Positions 1-9,491 of a stretch of 59,344 bases of DNA are shown here, one piece after another. Under the pieces are notes generated by a model. It did not search any database, was not told the origin of the DNA, and saw only the letters and a list, made by a program, of their open reading frames with translations. This DNA is from Pediococcus damnosus (GTDB lineage: Bacteria > Bacillota > Bacilli > Lactobacillales > Lactobacillaceae). How positions within the stretch are numbered: the first letter of the stretch is position 1; each line of letters starts with the position of its first letter. The translations under genes and the position numbers were made by a program. The DNA lies in NCBI RefSeq assembly GCF_001437255.1, contig NZ_JQBD01000004.1, positions 1 to 59,344 on the forward strand. Direction: 5' to 3'.

Positions 1-1
1 T

Positions 2-1340
2 GATTCACCACTAATGTTAGTCCGTTTATCTATTAACAAATGCAGTAGCAACGCCGATTTACGGGAAGTTAGCCGATCTTTTTGGCCGGAAACGGATCTT
101 TATGATTGGCATTATGATTTTCATTGTGGGATCAGGACTAAGTGGGACTGCTAATTCAATGCAAACATTGATTGGTTGGCGTGCCTTGCAGGGGATTGGT
201 GCAGGTTGTATCATGCCTGTGGCCAATACAATTATTGCAGATATCTATCCATTTGAAAAACGGGCTCGGGTAATGGGATTTAATGGAGCAGCTTGGGGAA
301 TTGCAGCAATTATTGCACCCTTATTAGGTGGCTTTATTGTTGATCAATTAACCTGGCACTGGGTATTTTTCATTAATATTCCGATTGGCCTTTTAACGGT
401 TATTTTGATTGCCTTATATTTACATGAAGAACCACATACCGCAGTTGGCAAAATTGATTATTTAGGAAGCCTTTGGTTAACATTAACTTTACTGAGCTTG
501 ATGTATGGTTTCCAGGTGTTAGGGGAAGCAAACTTTGCTTGGCAAACAGTCATAATTTGTTTTGCCATTACTATTGTGGCGCTAATCTTGTTTATTAATC
601 GTGAAAAAAGGGCACCAGATCCAATTATTTCATTAAAATTATTTAAAAACCGGACCTTCGTAACTCAAAATTTGGCTACCATGCTTGTATCTGGATTTTT
701 GATTGGGTTTGAAGTTTATCTACCTACATGGACACAAGGAATTCTTGGATTACCCGCTTCTTTGGCTGGTTTTGCAGTAACGCCAAGTTCAATTATGTGG
801 ATTTTTGGATCATTTTTAGCAGGTAAATTTATTCTTAAACTGACTCCCAAACAAACTTTGATGATTAGCTTAGGGTTCTTGTTAGTCGGAAGTGCATGGC
901 TGGCTTTATTGCCACAAACTACGCCATTTTGGTTATTCTTTGTGATTGCTACTATTTTGGGAATTGGCTTTGGAATTACCATTACTTCAACAACTGTGAC
1001 TTCACAACGATTGGTGGCCGCAAAAGATATGGGAGTGGCGACCTCATTTAATACCCTGGCTAGAACCCTTGGGCAGACGCTTATGATGTCTATTTTTGGA
1101 ATTATCATGAATGGAACAATGAATCGTGGTGTTGCGCAGAATCCGCAACTTAATATTGGGATGATGAATAAGTTGATCAATCCACAAACAGCTTCATCGT
1201 TGCCAGCTAAGTTGATCCCAGTATTACGGACAATCCTGTATCAAGCTTTGCACAATATTTATATTGCCGGCGTAATTTTGATTTTGTTGGCAATTTTCGT
1301 CAACAGTTTAGATTATAGTCATCCAAAAAAAGTTCATTAA
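2..1340 (+). pseudogene. MFS drug exporter (EmrB/QacA type), 3' part, apparently frameshifted
   Basis: A multi-pass transporter of the 14-helix DHA2 (EmrB/QacA) family, expected to export drugs or other toxic compounds by proton antiport. The frame readable from base 21 begins inside the second membrane segment and includes the family loop GKLADLFGRKR, then about eleven more hydrophobic segments. This frame is closed upstream by TAA at 12-14 and TAG at 18-20. The other frame (base 2 onward) reads DSPLM, which is what this family has just before the segment ending in VYLLTNA. Family alignment from memory suggests about 8 nt are missing between bases 16 and 21. An ATG at 102 could start a shortened protein, but that would lack the first two helices. 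The call of a broken gene is an inference, because the 5' half lies outside the window. Confidence 0.6.
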
Positions 1341-1383
1341 AAAAATCGATTTCTGTTAATTAAAACGGAAATCGATTTTTTTA
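1341..1383. terminator. Bidirectional rho-independent terminator between convergent genes
   Basis: Hairpin with arms AAATCGATTTC and GAAATCGATTT, flanked by an A-run on the left and a T-run on the right. It can serve both the MFS gene (+) and the mnmM gene (-), whose stop codon lies in the T-run. Confidence 0.85.
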
Positions 1384-1947
1384 ACGTTTTTGGATTGCAA
1401 ATAAGATTGGAGGATCATTTTTTTGATTGATAAATTGATAGGTCAATACCTGAAACTTTTTTTGAGGGAGTTCTCTTAGAAAGCTCTGTAATGTAGTGAG
1501 TTCTTGTTTGCCGCCTGGGTGACCATAGTAACTCACGACTACTACTAACCCACCAGCTTGTAGCATTTTTAAGCATTGGTTAATCGCTGCAATTGTTGTT
1601 TCACCGTGAGTTACAACAGTTTTATCACTTCCAGGAAGATAGCCGAGATTAAAGATGGCCGCCGAGATTTCTGTATCAGCGGGGACGTGATTATCAATGT
1701 GTTCATGGCCATCTTGAATTAAAGTTGTTTGTGGTAATAAACCCGTCAATAAAAGTTGGGTTTTCGTTTTTTCTAAACCAGCTGCTTGGATATCGAAACC
1801 ATAAACATGACCAGCCTTACCTACACTGGCTGCTAAGTAGACGGTATCGTTGCCGTTGCCTACTGTGGCATCAATGACGGTATCGCCAACTCGCACAACT
1901 TGGTCCAATAAAGTATGACTGTAACGTAACGCAGATTCTAAATTCAT
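1381..1947 (-). CDS. mnmM: tRNA U34 methyltransferase MnmM (YtqB, rRNA_methylase family)
   Basis: 188-residue class I SAM-dependent methyltransferase of the YtqB family. The family member in Bacillus subtilis methylates the aminomethyl group on uridine 34 of certain tRNAs to finish mnm5(s2)U. The SAM-binding motif I is visible as DATVGNGNDT near residues 26-35, followed by an acidic FDIQ at the end of strand 2; NLGYLPGSDK near residue 100 is typical of the family. An AAAGGAG site lies 11 nt before the ATG. The start overlaps the stop of the upstream PAP2 gene (ATGA), so the two are probably cotranscribed. The family assignment is firm; the exact tRNA substrate is inferred from the Bacillus homologue. 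Confidence 0.85.
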   Translation of the reverse strand: MNLESALRYSHTLLDQVVRVGDTVIDATVGNGNDTVYLAASVGKAGHVYGFDIQAAGLEKTKTQLLLTGLLPQTTLIQDGHEHIDNHVPADTEISAAIFNLGYLPGSDKTVVTHGETTIAAINQCLKMLQAGGLVVVVSYYGHPGGKQELTTLQSFLRELPQKKFQVLTYQFINQKNDPPILFAIQKR

Positions 1948-2588
1948 TTTTGGATAAGCTCCTTTTTCCCTGGTAAAACAAAATAAGCAGTTAATAGCAC
2001 AATGGTGGTCCCAAGGAGAAATCCACCAAGCACGTCAGTTGGATAATGAACGTTTAAATAAATGCGTGAAATTCCAATTAATAAAATTCCCATAAATGAT
2101 CCCAGATAGATTAACCAGCGACGCCAATTGGTCTTGACTAAAACAGCTGCAATAATCATGATACTTCCCAAGAGCACTGTGGTACCGGTAGAATGACCAC
2201 TTGGAAAACTGTAGCCACCGATTGAAATCAATTTGTGAAGCGGTCGTGGTCTTTCTATAAGTTGTTTGATTACTTGATTTCCAGAGGTATCCAAAAGGAG
2301 GGCAAGTGCTGCAAAGCTTAATAAACGATAGTGTTTACTATAGATTAACCACGCAACCAGTAAGAGGATAAATCCAATGTGCGGTAGTGGATTTCCGAGA
2401 GTGGTTATAAATAGGAAAAAGCTAGTTTTGCCGGGAGTTCGATTAGTTTGGATAAAAGTTGCAATGATTTGATCAAATTCTTTAACAAAGTTGGTTTGTA
2501 AATAAACTGAGAGTGTGAGCCAAATAAAAAGGACTCCAGTTATTAAACCTAAAATAAGCCATAGGTGATGCTGTTTGGTTGATGACAT
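1944..2588 (-). CDS. PAP2-family membrane phosphatase
   Basis: Membrane phosphatase of the PAP2 superfamily, acting on lipid phosphates such as phosphatidic acid or undecaprenyl pyrophosphate at the outer face of the membrane. The three catalytic motifs are present in order: KQLIERPRP, SFPSGHS, and SRIYLNVHYPTD. About six hydrophobic segments surround them. I place the start at the ATG at 2588, because AAGGAG sits 6 nt before it; an in-frame GTG 24 bases further upstream has no ribosome binding site. The resulting protein has 214 residues. The stop overlaps the mnmM start by 4 nt. Substrate cannot be told from the sequence. Confidence 0.85.
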   Translation of the reverse strand: MSSTKQHHLWLILGLITGVLFIWLTLSVYLQTNFVKEFDQIIATFIQTNRTPGKTSFFLFITTLGNPLPHIGFILLLVAWLIYSKHYRLLSFAALALLLDTSGNQVIKQLIERPRPLHKLISIGGYSFPSGHSTGTTVLLGSIMIIAAVLVKTNWRRWLIYLGSFMGILLIGISRIYLNVHYPTDVLGGFLLGTTIVLLTAYFVLPGKKELIQK

Positions 2589-2648
2589 AAATTTCTCCTT
2601 TTTAACTTTCACAATGCGATTCCAGTATATCAGATTTTTTGAGATGTC

Positions 2649-2677
2649 TTGCTTTTTTTTAGTTAATTTGATAGGAT
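2649..2677 (+). promoter_or_regulatory. Promoter of the leuS T-box leader
   Basis: TTGCTT (2649-2654), 17-nt spacer, TAGGAT (2672-2677). Transcription would start near 2684, just ahead of stem I of the T-box. Confidence 0.5.
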
Positions 2678-2683
2678 TAGTCC

Positions 2684-2936
2684 ATTAATATTAGTTGAAA
2701 AGAAATAGTAAGCACGGAACTTCTTTCAGAAACTGTACGGAAATGTGAGTATAGATTGGAACTGTGCTGAACTCATCTTTTGTGTTAATTAACGGTGAAG
2801 TTAAAGTAGCTGTTAACGTGAATTCGCGTTAAGAATTTGAGTGTTCGACTGACTTATTCAATCGTAAATATAGGTGGTACCGCGGAGACTTCCGTCCTAT
2901 AAGATATTTTTTGATATCTTATAGGACTTTTTTTAT
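2684..2936 (+). promoter_or_regulatory. T-box riboswitch, tRNA-Leu specific, leuS leader
   Basis: Tandem of stem I, T-box motif and terminator that senses uncharged tRNA-Leu. The T-box core GGTGGTACCGCGG lies at 2873-2885. The stem I base pairs AAAAG (2698-2702) with CTTTT (2777-2781); the 5' side of the specifier loop has AGTA (2707-2710), and GCAC (2712-2715) pairs with GTGC (2764-2767). The 3' side reads GAA then CTC (2772-2774) then A, so the specifier codon is CTC for leucine. The TGGT bulge would pair with the ACCA end of a tRNA with discriminator A, matching the tRNA-Leu seen at 12953. A terminator hairpin (2894-2927) with a T-run follows. Confidence 0.9.
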
Positions 2937-2957
2937 TTTAGAAAGGGTGGAATAAAT

Positions 2958-5372
2958 TTGGCATATAATCATGAGATAATTGAACGTAAATGGCAGCATT
3001 ACTGGCGCGAACACAAAACATTTAAAACAGTTGAGGATTCTAGCAAGCCTAAATACTATGTTTTGGATATGTTTCCTTACCCATCTGGACAAGGGCTGCA
3101 CGTAGGGCATCCAGAAGGCTATACAGCAACAGATATCATGGCCCGTTTCAAACGGATGCAAGGTTATAAAGTCCTCCATCCAATGGGTTGGGATGCTTTC
3201 GGGTTACCAGCAGAACAGTATGCTTTAAAAACAGGGCATAATCCGCGTGAATTTACTGCTCACAATATTAAAAATTTCAAACGCCAAATTAAGTCACTTG
3301 GTTTTTCATACGATTGGGATCGCGAAATTAATACAACTGATCCTAAGTATTACAAGTGGACCCAATGGATTTTTGAGCAAATGTACAAAAAAGGGTTAGC
3401 TTACGAAAAAGAAACTTTAGTTAACTGGGCTCCTGATATGATGGGAGGCACAGTGGTTGCTAACGAAGAAGTAATTAATGGAAAGACAGAACGGGGTGGT
3501 TACCCAGTTTATCGGGTCCCCATGAAGCAATGGATGCTTAAGATTACGGCATATGCTGATCGTTTGCTAGATGATTTAGACTTGATTGATTGGCCCGACA
3601 GTATCAAGGAAATGCAACGAAACTGGATTGGCCGTTCAACGGGGGCCAGTGTTAACTTTAAAGTTGCTGGGACTGATGATGAAATTGAGATCTATACAAC
3701 CCGCCCTGACACGCTGTTTGGTGCAAGCTACATGGTTATCGCACCAGAACACTCACTGGTAAAAAAGATTACGACAGACGCTCAAAAAGCAGCTGTGGAA
3801 GCTTATGAGAAGAAGATTGAAACTAAATCAGATTTGGAACGAACAGATTTAAATAAAGATAAAACTGGTGTGTTTACCGGAGCTTACGGAATTAATCCAG
3901 TTAATGGTGAAAAATTGCCAATCTGGATTGCTGATTACGTCTTGGCTTCATATGGAACTGGCGCAATCATGGCCGTTCCAGCCCATGATCAACGTGATTG
4001 GGAGTTTGCAAAGAAGTTTGATTTACCAATTAAACCAGTTATTGAGGGTGGCGACGTTGATGACGCTGCTTATACTGGAGATGGCGTGCACATTAACTCT
4101 GGATTTCTAGATGGTTTAGATAAAACTACTGCCATTGATAAAATATTGGCTTGGTTAGAAGAAAAGGGTGCCGGTCATAAGAAAGTTAATTATCGTTTGC
4201 GTGACTGGATTTTCTCACGGCAACGATACTGGGGTGAGCCTATTCCTGTTATTCATTGGGAAGATGGTGAAACAACTTTGGTTCCAGAAGATGAGTTGCC
4301 ACTAAAGCTACCAGCTGCTAAGGATCTCCAAACATCTGGAACTTATGAAAGTCCTCTTGCTAACTTAACGGATTGGGTTAATGTTGTGGATAAGAACGGT
4401 CGTAAGGGGCGTCGTGAAACGAACACTATGCCACAATGGGCAGGTAGTTCTTGGTACTATTTGAGATACATTGATCCGCATAACGAAAAACGCATTGCAG
4501 ATATGGATCTTTTGAAAGAATGGTTACCAGTGGATCTGTATATTGGTGGTGCAGAACATGCCGTCTTGCATTTGCTTTATGCCCGATTCTGGCACAAGGT
4601 TTTGTATGATCTCGGAGTTGTCCCAACAAAGGAACCTTTCCAGAAGTTAGTTAACCAAGGAATGATTTTGGGCGACAATCATGAAAAAATGTCTAAATCT
4701 AAGGGTAACGTCATTAATCCTGATGATATTGTTGATCAATATGGGGCAGATACGTTGCGTCTCTATGAAATGTTCATGGGACCTTTGACCGAGTCCGTGG
4801 CTTGGAGTGAGGATGGCATTCATGGTAGTGAAAAATGGATCGAGCGAATTTGGCGTTTGATGATTGATGAAAATAATCATCCTCGTGATCGCGTCACAAC
4901 CTTTAATGATGGCAAGCTCGACAAAGTATATAACCAAACCGTGAAGAAAGTTACAGAAGATTTCGAAAATCTTCATTATAATACAGCTATTTCACAGATG
5001 ATGGTATTTATAAACGAAGCCTATAAAGTGGATGCTTTACCACTAGCATACATGGAAGGTTTTGTAAAAATGATTTCACCAATTATGCCGCATGTCGCTG
5101 AAGAACTATGGCAATTATTAGGACATGATGAAACCATCACCTATGCAGCTTGGCCAACTTTTGATCCTAAAAAGCTAGAGGAGTCGACTGTTCAAATTGT
5201 TCTTCAAGTAAATGGTAAAGTTCGTTCTCATATGCAGGTTGCTAAAGACACAGGTAAAGATGAATTAGAAAAATTAGCTTTAGCAGATAAAACAATGGAA
5301 GAATGGTTAGATGGAAAAACGGTTCGTAAAGTGATTGCAATTCCAAATAAGATTGTGAACATTGTTGTTTAA
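2958..5372 (+). CDS. leuS: Leucyl-tRNA synthetase
   Basis: Class I aminoacyl-tRNA synthetase that charges tRNA-Leu in the cytoplasm; 804 residues, the usual bacterial length. The HIGH-type motif is HVGH at residues 48-51 and KMSKS is at 577-581. The editing (CP1) domain is recognisable from the threonine-rich [10 protein letters not shown] near residue 247. The start is a TTG with AAAGGGTGG about 8 nt upstream; the next residues [12 protein letters not shown] match the conserved LeuS N-terminus. Expression is controlled by the T-box leader directly upstream, and a terminator follows at 5408. Confidence 0.98.
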   Translation: MAYNHEIIERKWQHYWREHKTFKTVEDSSKPKYYVLDMFPYPSGQGLHVGHPEGYTATDIMARFKRMQGYKVLHPMGWDAFGLPAEQYALKTGHNPREFTAHNIKNFKRQIKSLGFSYDWDREINTTDPKYYKWTQWIFEQMYKKGLAYEKETLVNWAPDMMGGTVVANEEVINGKTERGGYPVYRVPMKQWMLKITAYADRLLDDLDLIDWPDSIKEMQRNWIGRSTGASVNFKVAGTDDEIEIYTTRPDTLFGASYMVIAPEHSLVKKITTDAQKAAVEAYEKKIETKSDLERTDLNKDKTGVFTGAYGINPVNGEKLPIWIADYVLASYGTGAIMAVPAHDQRDWEFAKKFDLPIKPVIEGGDVDDAAYTGDGVHINSGFLDGLDKTTAIDKILAWLEEKGAGHKKVNYRLRDWIFSRQRYWGEPIPVIHWEDGETTLVPEDELPLKLPAAKDLQTSGTYESPLANLTDWVNVVDKNGRKGRRETNTMPQWAGSSWYYLRYIDPHNEKRIADMDLLKEWLPVDLYIGGAEHAVLHLLYARFWHKVLYDLGVVPTKEPFQKLVNQGMILGDNHEKMSKSKGNVINPDDIVDQYGADTLRLYEMFMGPLTESVAWSEDGIHGSEKWIERIWRLMIDENNHPRDRVTTFNDGKLDKVYNQTVKKVTEDFENLHYNTAISQMMVFINEAYKVDALPLAYMEGFVKMISPIMPHVAEELWQLLGHDETITYAAWPTFDPKKLEESTVQIVLQVNGKVRSHMQVAKDTGKDELEKLALADKTMEEWLDGKTVRKVIAIPNKIVNIVV

Positions 5373-5407
5373 GTTAAATGGGTTAAGCAGATATTAATTT
5401 TAGAATT

Positions 5408-5466
5408 CAAAAAGGCATACAGGAAATAAGGAGTGATTACTCGTTATCAGCTGGATGCCTTTTTAT
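5408..5466 (+). terminator. Rho-independent terminator after leuS
   Basis: Arms AAAAAGGCAT and ATGCCTTTTT enclose a longer loop with further partial pairing (ACAG with CTGG); the right arm ends in a T-run. Confidence 0.7.
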
Positions 5467-5552
5467 CTGGAACTTGAAACTAATTCTAAGTATGATACGC
5501 TAGAATTCAGTATTTTAAATTTAATGGTAGAAACTGGAGATACTTAAAAATT

Positions 5553-5879
5553 ATGACTATTGATGGGATTGTCGGTAATATTGTTTCAGAAATTAACATG
5601 AGATTGCATCCTCGTACTGATGGCATTAAATATCAATTTGAGCGATGTACGTTTCCTGTTACGTTTACACGAGATGGTTATAAAGAAGCAGATGGCTGCA
5701 TTATATTTTTGGTAGAGCCAGATGGGAAATATACAGTTAATAAGTTTGATACCAGATATATGGATGTCGAAGATCCAATCAGTAAGATTTATCATGGGGC
5801 TTATTTTGAGTGCGACGAAGAGCCGGCGGCCATGGACGAACTGATCAAGAAAGTTGCTGATGGGGTTTCCGAAAAGTAG
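5553..5879 (+). CDS. Small protein of unknown function (108 aa)
   Basis: I do not recognise this family. The protein is soluble and acidic, without a signal peptide or membrane segment. It has alternating hydrophobic and charged stretches that suggest a small alpha/beta fold, including CIIFLVEPDGKYTVNKFD near residue 50, and it ends in a helix-like AMDELIKKVADGVS. A GGAG lies 14 nt before the ATG, which is further than usual; no better start is present in frame. It stands alone between the leuS terminator and the murJ promoter. Codon use is like that of its neighbours, so I take it as a real gene, though the weak ribosome binding site leaves some doubt. Confidence 0.6.
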   Translation: MTIDGIVGNIVSEINMRLHPRTDGIKYQFERCTFPVTFTRDGYKEADGCIIFLVEPDGKYTVNKFDTRYMDVEDPISKIYHGAYFECDEEPAAMDELIKKVADGVSEK

Positions 5880-5919
5880 ATTTCTTAATTTTTTAAGATA
5901 ATTTATTCAAACTGAATAC

Positions 5920-5971
5920 AAAAAGAACGCCAGGCCATCATAAATGGTCTGACGCTCAGCACTATCTCAAC
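5920..5971 (-). ncRNA. Candidate short minus-strand transcript ending in a terminator hairpin
   Basis: A minus-strand hairpin pairs GCGTCAGACCAT with ATGGCCTGGCGT (11 of 12 pairs, two wobbles) around a 5-nt loop and is followed by a T-rich run at 5926-5920. The minus-strand promoter at 5978-6006 would start RNA near 5971, giving a transcript of only about 50 nt. No minus-strand gene ends here, so the hairpin does not serve a protein gene. The call rests on this pairing alone. Confidence 0.35.
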
Positions 5972-5977
5972 AACTTC

Positions 5978-6006
5978 AGTATAACTCATAAATCTGAATT
6001 TAGCAA
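5978..6006 (-). promoter_or_regulatory. Minus-strand promoter with no gene downstream
   Basis: On the minus strand: TTGCTA (6006-6001), exactly 17 nt, TATACT (5983-5978). It points at the hairpin at 5957-5920 and not at any coding region. Confidence 0.5.
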
Positions 6007-6075
6007 AGCCTAAATTTCGTTTGCCAGTTAGGTTACAACCATTTCTTTATATTTTCTTACAAAATGAATTAAAAT

Positions 6076-6103
6076 TTGAATTGGCTTCAAGGCATGATAA
6101 AAT
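6076..6103 (+). promoter_or_regulatory. Promoter of murJ
   Basis: TTGAAT (6076-6081), 16-nt spacer, TAAAAT (6098-6103); the ATG follows about 38 nt later. Confidence 0.55.
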
Positions 6104-6140
6104 AGTTAAGATTGAGTAATTGAAAGTAGGGTAACAAATT

Positions 6141-7820
6141 ATGGCTGAAACATCTCAAGATAAGAAACAAACAAATAATGCGGGATTTCAACCGCTTCGA
6201 AAAACTAATAAAGAATCTAGTTCAAAAGATAAAATGATTGAAGGATCAGCTTGGATGACGGCGGGGAGCATTTTCTCGCGACTTTTAGGTGCAATTTACA
6301 TAATTCCTTGGGTTATTTGGTTTGGCAGCATGAGTGATGAAGCCAATGCACTATTTGCTAAGGGGTATAACATTTATAGTTTCTTCCTAATTGCCGCGAT
6401 CGCTGGGATTCCTTCAGCAATTGCAAAACAAGTTGCGCATTATAATACGATCAACGAATTTGCGGTGGGCCAGCGTCTGTATAAACGTGGGTTGTTGCTA
6501 TCAGGAGCCACAGGAATAATTTGTGCTTTAATTCTATATTTTGGGGCGCCATTTTTATCAAATGGAGATCCTAACGTTGTTCCAATCCTCCATTCTTTGG
6601 CCTGGGCCGTTCTAATAATCCCAACAATGAGTTTAACGCGAGGCTTTTTCCAAGGTTATCAGGAAATGGCACCGTCCGCCATTTCGCAATTTGTAGAACA
6701 ATTAGTACGAGTAGCATATATGTTGGTTACAGCTTTCCTAATTATGAGAGTTCATCATGGTAATTGGGTAACGGCTGTATCGCAATCAACTTTTGCTGCT
6801 TTTATCGGAGCTATCGGTGGGATGTTGGTGTTGGTCTTTTACTATTTGCGCCATCGAAGTCGTTTACAAGAATTGGCTCGTAATAGTAAGCAGGAATTAG
6901 CAATTCCAACTAAACAATTATATAAAGAGATCATTTCACAAGCAACGCCATTTATTATCATTGGATCGGCAATTACTATTTTTCAATTAATTGACCAATA
7001 TACATTTTTTAACATTATGAATCATGTATACAATTTTTCTGCGACAATTGTTAACACGCTTTATGCAGATTTCGCATTTAATTCTAATAAATTGGTTATG
7101 ATTGTTGTCTCTTTGGGATCAGCCATGGCCATTACTGCGGTACCAATGTTATCGGAAGCTAAAACTCGTGGAGATAAGCACGAAATCAATAGTCAGATTA
7201 CAGATGCACTGATGTTGTTTGCGTTCTTCATGATTCCAGCGGCTTTAGGTTTAGCAGCCGTTGCACAGCCTTTAAATACCCTTTTTTATCATTATGATGT
7301 GATTGGCACAGCAGTTTTAGAAGTTTCGGCTTTTATTGCCGTAATTTTAGGCCTTTTCACAGTTATTTCGGCTGTGATGCAGGGAGTTTCAGAAAACGTT
7401 CGCGCTGTGGCTTACTTTCTTGTCGGAGTAGTTGTCAAAATAGCGCTCCAGTATCCATTGGTAGCCTATTTGGGAGCAGTTGGACCGTTAATTTCAACCG
7501 GGATCGGTTTTACAGTAGTCAGTGGTTTAATCTTACGCCATTTGAATCAGGAGTTTGGGATTGGCTTTAAGCGAATGAGCAAGCCCCTTTCTGGGATTAT
7601 GGTATTTAGTTTATTAACATTTATTGTGGCTTTTGCTGTAGTTCGTGTGGCTTATCTGGTTTTAGACCCATACAGTAAAACAGTTGCTTTAATTGTATGT
7701 GTGCTTGCAGCTTTTCTGGGTGGCATGGTATATCTTTATGCGACTTTAAAGACAAGATTGGCTGATATGATGCTTGGACCTAGAGTAGAACGAATTCGAC
7801 GGATACTAAGGATTCATTAA
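6141..7820 (+). CDS. murJ: Lipid II flippase MurJ (YtgP type)
   Basis: Polytopic membrane protein of the MVF/PST flippase superfamily, 559 residues, with about 14 hydrophobic segments after a charged cytoplasmic N-terminus of roughly 30 residues. The start of the membrane part, EGSAWMTAGSIFSRLLGAIYIIP, and the loop RGFFQGYQEMAPSAISQFVEQ are typical of the Bacillus YtgP/MurJ group, which moves lipid II across the membrane for peptidoglycan synthesis. AGTAGGG lies upstream of the ATG. The RsuA-like gene follows after 11 nt, the same ytgP-ytzG order as in Bacillus, which supports the assignment over a polysaccharide (Wzx) flippase. Confidence 0.85.
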   Translation: MAETSQDKKQTNNAGFQPLRKTNKESSSKDKMIEGSAWMTAGSIFSRLLGAIYIIPWVIWFGSMSDEANALFAKGYNIYSFFLIAAIAGIPSAIAKQVAHYNTINEFAVGQRLYKRGLLLSGATGIICALILYFGAPFLSNGDPNVVPILHSLAWAVLIIPTMSLTRGFFQGYQEMAPSAISQFVEQLVRVAYMLVTAFLIMRVHHGNWVTAVSQSTFAAFIGAIGGMLVLVFYYLRHRSRLQELARNSKQELAIPTKQLYKEIISQATPFIIIGSAITIFQLIDQYTFFNIMNHVYNFSATIVNTLYADFAFNSNKLVMIVVSLGSAMAITAVPMLSEAKTRGDKHEINSQITDALMLFAFFMIPAALGLAAVAQPLNTLFYHYDVIGTAVLEVSAFIAVILGLFTVISAVMQGVSENVRAVAYFLVGVVVKIALQYPLVAYLGAVGPLISTGIGFTVVSGLILRHLNQEFGIGFKRMSKPLSGIMVFSLLTFIVAFAVVRVAYLVLDPYSKTVALIVCVLAAFLGGMVYLYATLKTRLADMMLGPRVERIRRILRIH

Positions 7821-7831
7821 GAGGTGAATTT

Positions 7832-8557
7832 ATGCGAGTTGACAAATTTTTACATCAAATGAACGTTGGAACACGAAACCAGATTACGCAATTGATAAAA
7901 AAAGGCCGAGTTACTTTGAATGCTCAGCGAGTTCGTACCGGTAAAACCCAGTTAGATCCTGGACAAGATCTAGTTAAATTAGGCGAACAGGAAATTAAGT
8001 ATCAAGTCCATTATTATTATGTATTAAATAAGCCAATGGGCGTTATTTCGGCGTCAACTGATACCCATCAGAAAACCGTTATGGACCTGTTTAACAAATC
8101 AGATTACCGATCAGACCTGTTTCCGGTTGGTCGTCTTGACAAGGACACTGAGGGCTTGCTATTGATTACCAATGACGGGGATCTTGCTCATAAACTATTA
8201 TCACCCGCACATCATATTAAAAAAACTTATGAAGCTACCGTAACCGGTAAGCTAGATGAATCGGTAATCACAAAATTTGCTGAAGGGATTCTTCTCAAAG
8301 ATGGGACGCAACTCTATCCGGCTAAACTTGAAATTCTAAATTATAATAAGATGGATGATACCACTAATATTCATGTTCAAATTCAAGAGGGTAAGTATCA
8401 TCAAGTGCGGCGAATGTTTGGTGCGGTTGGTCAAAAGGTTATTCATTTGCAACGAATAAAAATGGGCACCCTTGCGATTGATGAAGGACTTTTGCCAGGA
8501 AATTATCGGGAATTAACCCAAACTGAAGTGGACGATTTATTAAGATTAACTGAATAA
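7832..8557 (+). CDS. RsuA-family 16S rRNA pseudouridine synthase
   Basis: 241-residue pseudouridine synthase. An S4 RNA-binding domain covers about residues 1-58 (MRVDKFLHQM), and the catalytic domain follows with the RsuA/RluB/E/F signature GRLDKDTEGLLLITNDG; the Asp of RLDKDT is the catalytic residue. RsuA in other bacteria modifies U516 of 16S rRNA. The C-terminal EGKYHQVRRMFGAVG is also typical. AGAGGTG precedes the ATG at good spacing. It follows murJ after 11 nt and is probably cotranscribed. RsuA is the most likely subgroup, but the exact site in rRNA is inferred. Confidence 0.85.
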   Translation: MRVDKFLHQMNVGTRNQITQLIKKGRVTLNAQRVRTGKTQLDPGQDLVKLGEQEIKYQVHYYYVLNKPMGVISASTDTHQKTVMDLFNKSDYRSDLFPVGRLDKDTEGLLLITNDGDLAHKLLSPAHHIKKTYEATVTGKLDESVITKFAEGILLKDGTQLYPAKLEILNYNKMDDTTNIHVQIQEGKYHQVRRMFGAVGQKVIHLQRIKMGTLAIDEGLLPGNYRELTQTEVDDLLRLTE

Positions 8558-8617
8558 AAAAGGCTCTTAACCAGTCAAAAGAATTGTTCTTTTGAAATTT
8601 GGTTAGGAGCTTTTTTA
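8558..8617. terminator. Bidirectional terminator between convergent genes
   Basis: AAAAAAGGCTC pairs with GAGCTTTTTT, with an inner stem of TCAAAAGAA against TTCTTTTGA. The A-run and T-run on either side let it work on both strands, for the rsuA-like gene and for nnrD. Confidence 0.8.
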
Positions 8618-8624
8618 GTTATAA

Positions 8625-9461
8625 TTACTCTGCTTTTTGAGAAAACTTTAACATGGTTTGAGGAATCTTTTTAATAAGTTGATGAGGCAAAGTAACATAT
8701 TGGGTTTTACCAAGTTGATCGGCGATAAAACTGTGTATATACACCGCACTCATAATTGCATTGATTTCATTATCAGTGAATTGGGTTATAAACGCACCAA
8801 CCATACCTGCTAATGTATCACCCATCCCACCAGTCGCCATCTCAGGGCCGCCAATTAAAAGTTGGTAGGTTTCTTGATTTGTATAAATTTCAGTATGATG
8901 TTTTTTGAGAACGACAATTGCATTGAGTTTTTGCTGGGCGGCGCGGTTATTGGTCTCTGTTTGTTCTTTGATTGGAATACCAGAGAGTCTTTGCCATTCC
9001 ATTTCGTGAGGCGTAAAGATAATATGGGCATCGGGCAAGTCCAAATTGTGGGACGCGATGAGATCAATTGCCGAACCATCGATTACCAGATATTGATCTG
9101 ACTGAACGTTTTGAAAGACAAATTTTAGAATTTTTAATGAAGATGAGTCTTCGCCAAGCCCAGAGCCAATTACAACGCCATTCACTTTGTTTAGCATGGT
9201 TTTGATTGCCTGATCATCCGTGAAATCGATGACCATGGTTTCTGGTAGCCGTGCGTGAAGACTCGTAAAGTTGCTTGGATGGGTTGCAGTAGTCACTAAC
9301 CCGCAACCAGCATATACGGCTGCACTACTGTTTAAAATAGCAGCACCGCCAAACTGGTCATTACCACCAACAATCAATATTTTTCCAAATGAACCTTTGT
9401 GGGTTTGAGTCGCACGTTTTGTAATTGTATTTTCAACTAGTTTTTGTGTAATAGTTTGCAT
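8625..9461 (-). CDS. nnrD: ADP-dependent NAD(P)H-hydrate dehydratase
   Basis: Metabolite-repair enzyme of the ribokinase fold that dehydrates damaged NADHX/NADPHX using ADP. 278 residues, the stand-alone dehydratase; the epimerase domain found fused in some bacteria is missing. Motifs: GSFGKILIVGGNDQFGGAA near residue 23, GSGLGED near 98, TPHEMEW near 150 and the nucleotide-binding GGPEMATGGMGDTLAG near 205. GGAGG lies 11 nt before the ATG. It is transcribed alone, converging on the rsuA-like gene and diverging from the stress-protein gene. Confidence 0.9.
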   Translation of the reverse strand: MQTITQKLVENTITKRATQTHKGSFGKILIVGGNDQFGGAAILNSSAAVYAGCGLVTTATHPSNFTSLHARLPETMVIDFTDDQAIKTMLNKVNGVVIGSGLGEDSSSLKILKFVFQNVQSDQYLVIDGSAIDLIASHNLDLPDAHIIFTPHEMEWQRLSGIPIKEQTETNNRAAQQKLNAIVVLKKHHTEIYTNQETYQLLIGGPEMATGGMGDTLAGMVGAFITQFTDNEINAIMSAVYIHSFIADQLGKTQYVTLPHQLIKKIPQTMLKFSQKAE

Positions 9462-9485
9462 GAGTTTTTATTCCTCCATAAGTTC

Positions 9486-9491
9486 AGTATA
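9486..9491 (-). promoter_or_regulatory. -10 element of nnrD
   Basis: Minus strand TATACT, about 25 nt before the nnrD start; the -35 box at 17-nt spacing is poor (TCTCTT). Confidence 0.35.
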
